Assembly: GCA_949282205.1 (NCBI GenBank)
Contig: CASDOS010000050.1
Span: forward strand, 62,001 to 126,000
DNA from: an uncultured Alphaproteobacteria bacterium
GTDB lineage: Bacteria; Pseudomonadota; Alphaproteobacteria; RF32; CAG-239
Length of the DNA: 64,000 nt
Direction: 5' to 3'
Position numbers and translations under genes: made by a program. Position 1 is the stretch's first letter; each line of letters begins with the position of its first letter. The notes under the pieces are model-generated. The model worked only from the letters and a program-made list of their open reading frames with translations, was not told the DNA's origin and did no database searches. This document shows, piece after piece, positions 62,813 through 64,000 of this stretch.

Positions 62813-64000
62813 TTAATTGTTTTTCATATATCCCAAAATCGCCATAATCGCTGCAGGAGTCACACCAGATATTCGAGATGCCTCCCCAATTGTTTCCGGT
62901 CGAACCTTATCAAGTTTACTAACCATCTCCCGTGATAAACCTCCGATTTTTGTATAATCTATATCTTTCTTTATTTTTATTCCTTCATCTTTTTTGAATA
63001 GTTCAATATCACTATTTTGACGTTTCATATATCCAGCATATTTTGCCTCTATACATATTTGTTCATAAACATCTTTTGAAACACTCTTGAACTCTGGAAA
63101 CAATGCATTAATTGTTTCACGTGAATCATCGTCGCAACCTAATAAATTAAAAATTGTTTTCTTTCCTCCTTCTTTCTTTATTGGTAACTTATAGCTGTCG
63201 ATATCTTTTGATTGTATATATTGTTCTTTTGCATATTTCATAAATCTTTCTAATTCTGCCTTTTTCTGTTTAAATACACTGTATCTATTCTCACCAACAC
63301 AACCAATATTATACCCTTTTTCCGTTAAACGCAAATCAGCATTATCCGCTCTTAAATAGAGGCGATATTCCGATCGTGATGTAAACATACGATAAGGCTC
63401 ATCAACACCTTTTGTTATTAAATCGTCAATCATTACACCAATGTATCCTTCACTTCTATCTATAATAAATTCTTCATTTCTCTCTAAAGCATATAAAGCA
63501 GCGTTTATTCCAGCAACAATCCCTTGAGCACCAGCTTCTTCATATCCCGTTGTTCCATTAATTTGTCCAGCTAAATATAAACCATCAACTTTCTTAACTT
63601 TAAGACAATGATTCAATTCAAAAGGATCAACGTAATCATATTCTATCGCATATGCATATCTGGTTATTTTAACGTCTTCCAATCCTTTTATTGTATGGAT
63701 AAATTCTTCTTGAACATCTGTAGGTAAAGATGTTGAAATACCATTAGGATAGACAATGTTTGTATTATATCCTTCAGGCTCTAAAAATATCTGATGACTC
63801 GCCCTATCTGCAAATTTTACAAGTTTATCCTCAATGCTAGGACAATATCTTGGTCCAATCCCCGTTATTAAACCTGAAAATAATGCACATTTTGAAAAAT
63901 TATTTCGTATAATTTGATGTGTTTTTTCATTGGTTGCTGTTATATAACATTTAATCTGCGGTTGATCAAGATGCTCTGTTAAGAAAGAAAAAGGTGTTGG
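62813..64000 (-). CDS. mnmG: tRNA uridine-5-carboxymethylaminomethyl modification enzyme MnmG (GidA), partial 5' end
   Basis: The frame is open to the right edge, so only the C-terminal 395 residues are visible. They include the MnmG hallmarks [29 protein letters not shown] and the C-terminal domain with [29 protein letters not shown], and [12 protein letters not shown] at the end. With MnmE it modifies wobble U34 of several tRNAs, using FAD. The cysteine in RYCPS is conserved. It overlaps no other gene; rsmG follows after a 340-base gap. It contains a parS-like site. Confidence 0.95.
   Translation of the reverse strand, partial: PTPFSFLTEHLDQPQIKCYITATNEKTHQIIRNNFSKCALFSGLITGIGPRYCPSIEDKLVKFADRASHQIFLEPEGYNTNIVYPNGISTSLPTDVQEEFIHTIKGLEDVKITRYAYAIEYDYVDPFELNHCLKVKKVDGLYLAGQINGTTGYEEAGAQGIVAGINAALYALERNEEFIIDRSEGYIGVMIDDLITKGVDEPYRMFTSRSEYRLYLRADNADLRLTEKGYNIGCVGENRYSVFKQKKAELERFMKYAKEQYIQSKDIDSYKLPIKKEGGKKTIFNLLGCDDDSRETINALFPEFKSVSKDVYEQICIEAKYAGYMKRQNSDIELFKKDEGIKIKKDIDYTKIGGLSREMVSKLDKVRPETIGEASRISGVTPAAIMAILGYMKNN
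63113..63128. promoter_or_regulatory. parS-like site inside mnmG
   Basis: TGTTTCACGTGAATCA matches the parS consensus at 14 of 16 bases; its centre TTTCACGTGAA is perfect. It codes for D-S-R-E-T on the minus strand. Weaker than an exact consensus but within the same 2 kb as the rsmG site. Confidence 0.6.

Overview
This is a strongly AT-rich segment of a Gram-negative chromosome, almost certainly from an alphaproteobacterium. The markers are RpoH with its signature box, the lpxC-bamD-recN run, an IalB-family protein, an FzlA-like GST protein, a kinase-only HprK, a divergent tyrS/anmK pair, and an mnmG-rsmG-parA-parB block with parS-like sites. The cell has an LpxC/BamD outer membrane with porins and lipoproteins. 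I infer an uncultured or host-associated lineage, but the sequence alone does not fix the taxon. No tRNA, rRNA, IS element or CRISPR array was seen.

Layout. 1-4727 (minus) is a five-gene operon of unrecognised membrane, coiled-coil and disordered proteins, cut by the left edge; it is the least explained block. 4806-6797 carries rluD and rpoH. 6863-12564 is a complete tripartite RND efflux operon. 12565-14729 (minus) holds a small lipoprotein, an FzlA-like protein and a periplasmic binding protein. 14855-18934 holds a ParA/MinD-like protein without a usable Walker A motif, a DnaJ-TM-SH3 protein, tgt and a LOG-family gene. 18975-22700 (minus) is recN, bamD, lpxC and the RNase P RNA gene. 22857-24921 holds a small beta-barrel protein and glmM. 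24961-26748 (minus) is a TPR lipoprotein.

26883-32095 holds a uracil-DNA glycosylase, two related secreted cysteine-containing proteins, a small membrane protein and tolQRA without tolB-pal. 32108-33819 (minus) couples a porin to an orphan regulator. 33992-38586 is gpmI, an EnvC-like gene, ctpA and rppH. 38649-43705 is a Bat-type von Willebrand operon without MoxR. 43746-49290 holds a nuclease-like membrane protein, tsaE, hprK, mlaE, mlaF, radA and cvpA. A promoter, folded stretch and terminator then suggest an independent small RNA (about 49304-49476). 49484-57048 holds tyrS (minus), anmK, an ABC ATPase, a very large GldF/GldG/DUF4340-like fusion and a cation exporter. 57045-58625 (minus) is rlmN and ialB, followed by cca. 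60192-64000 (minus) is parB, parA, rsmG and a 3' part of mnmG, probably on the origin side of the chromosome.

Functionally the window is dominated by envelope biogenesis and division (LpxC, BamD, GlmM, Tol, EnvC-like, CtpA, Mla, AnmK), tRNA and rRNA modification (RluD, Tgt, RlmN, Cca, TsaE, RsmG, MnmG), and chromosome maintenance (RecN, RadA, ParAB, UDG). The best places to look for something new are the left-edge operon, the pseudo-ParA/DnaJ pair, the paired secreted proteins before tolQ, the GldFG-DUF4340 fusion and the candidate small RNA.
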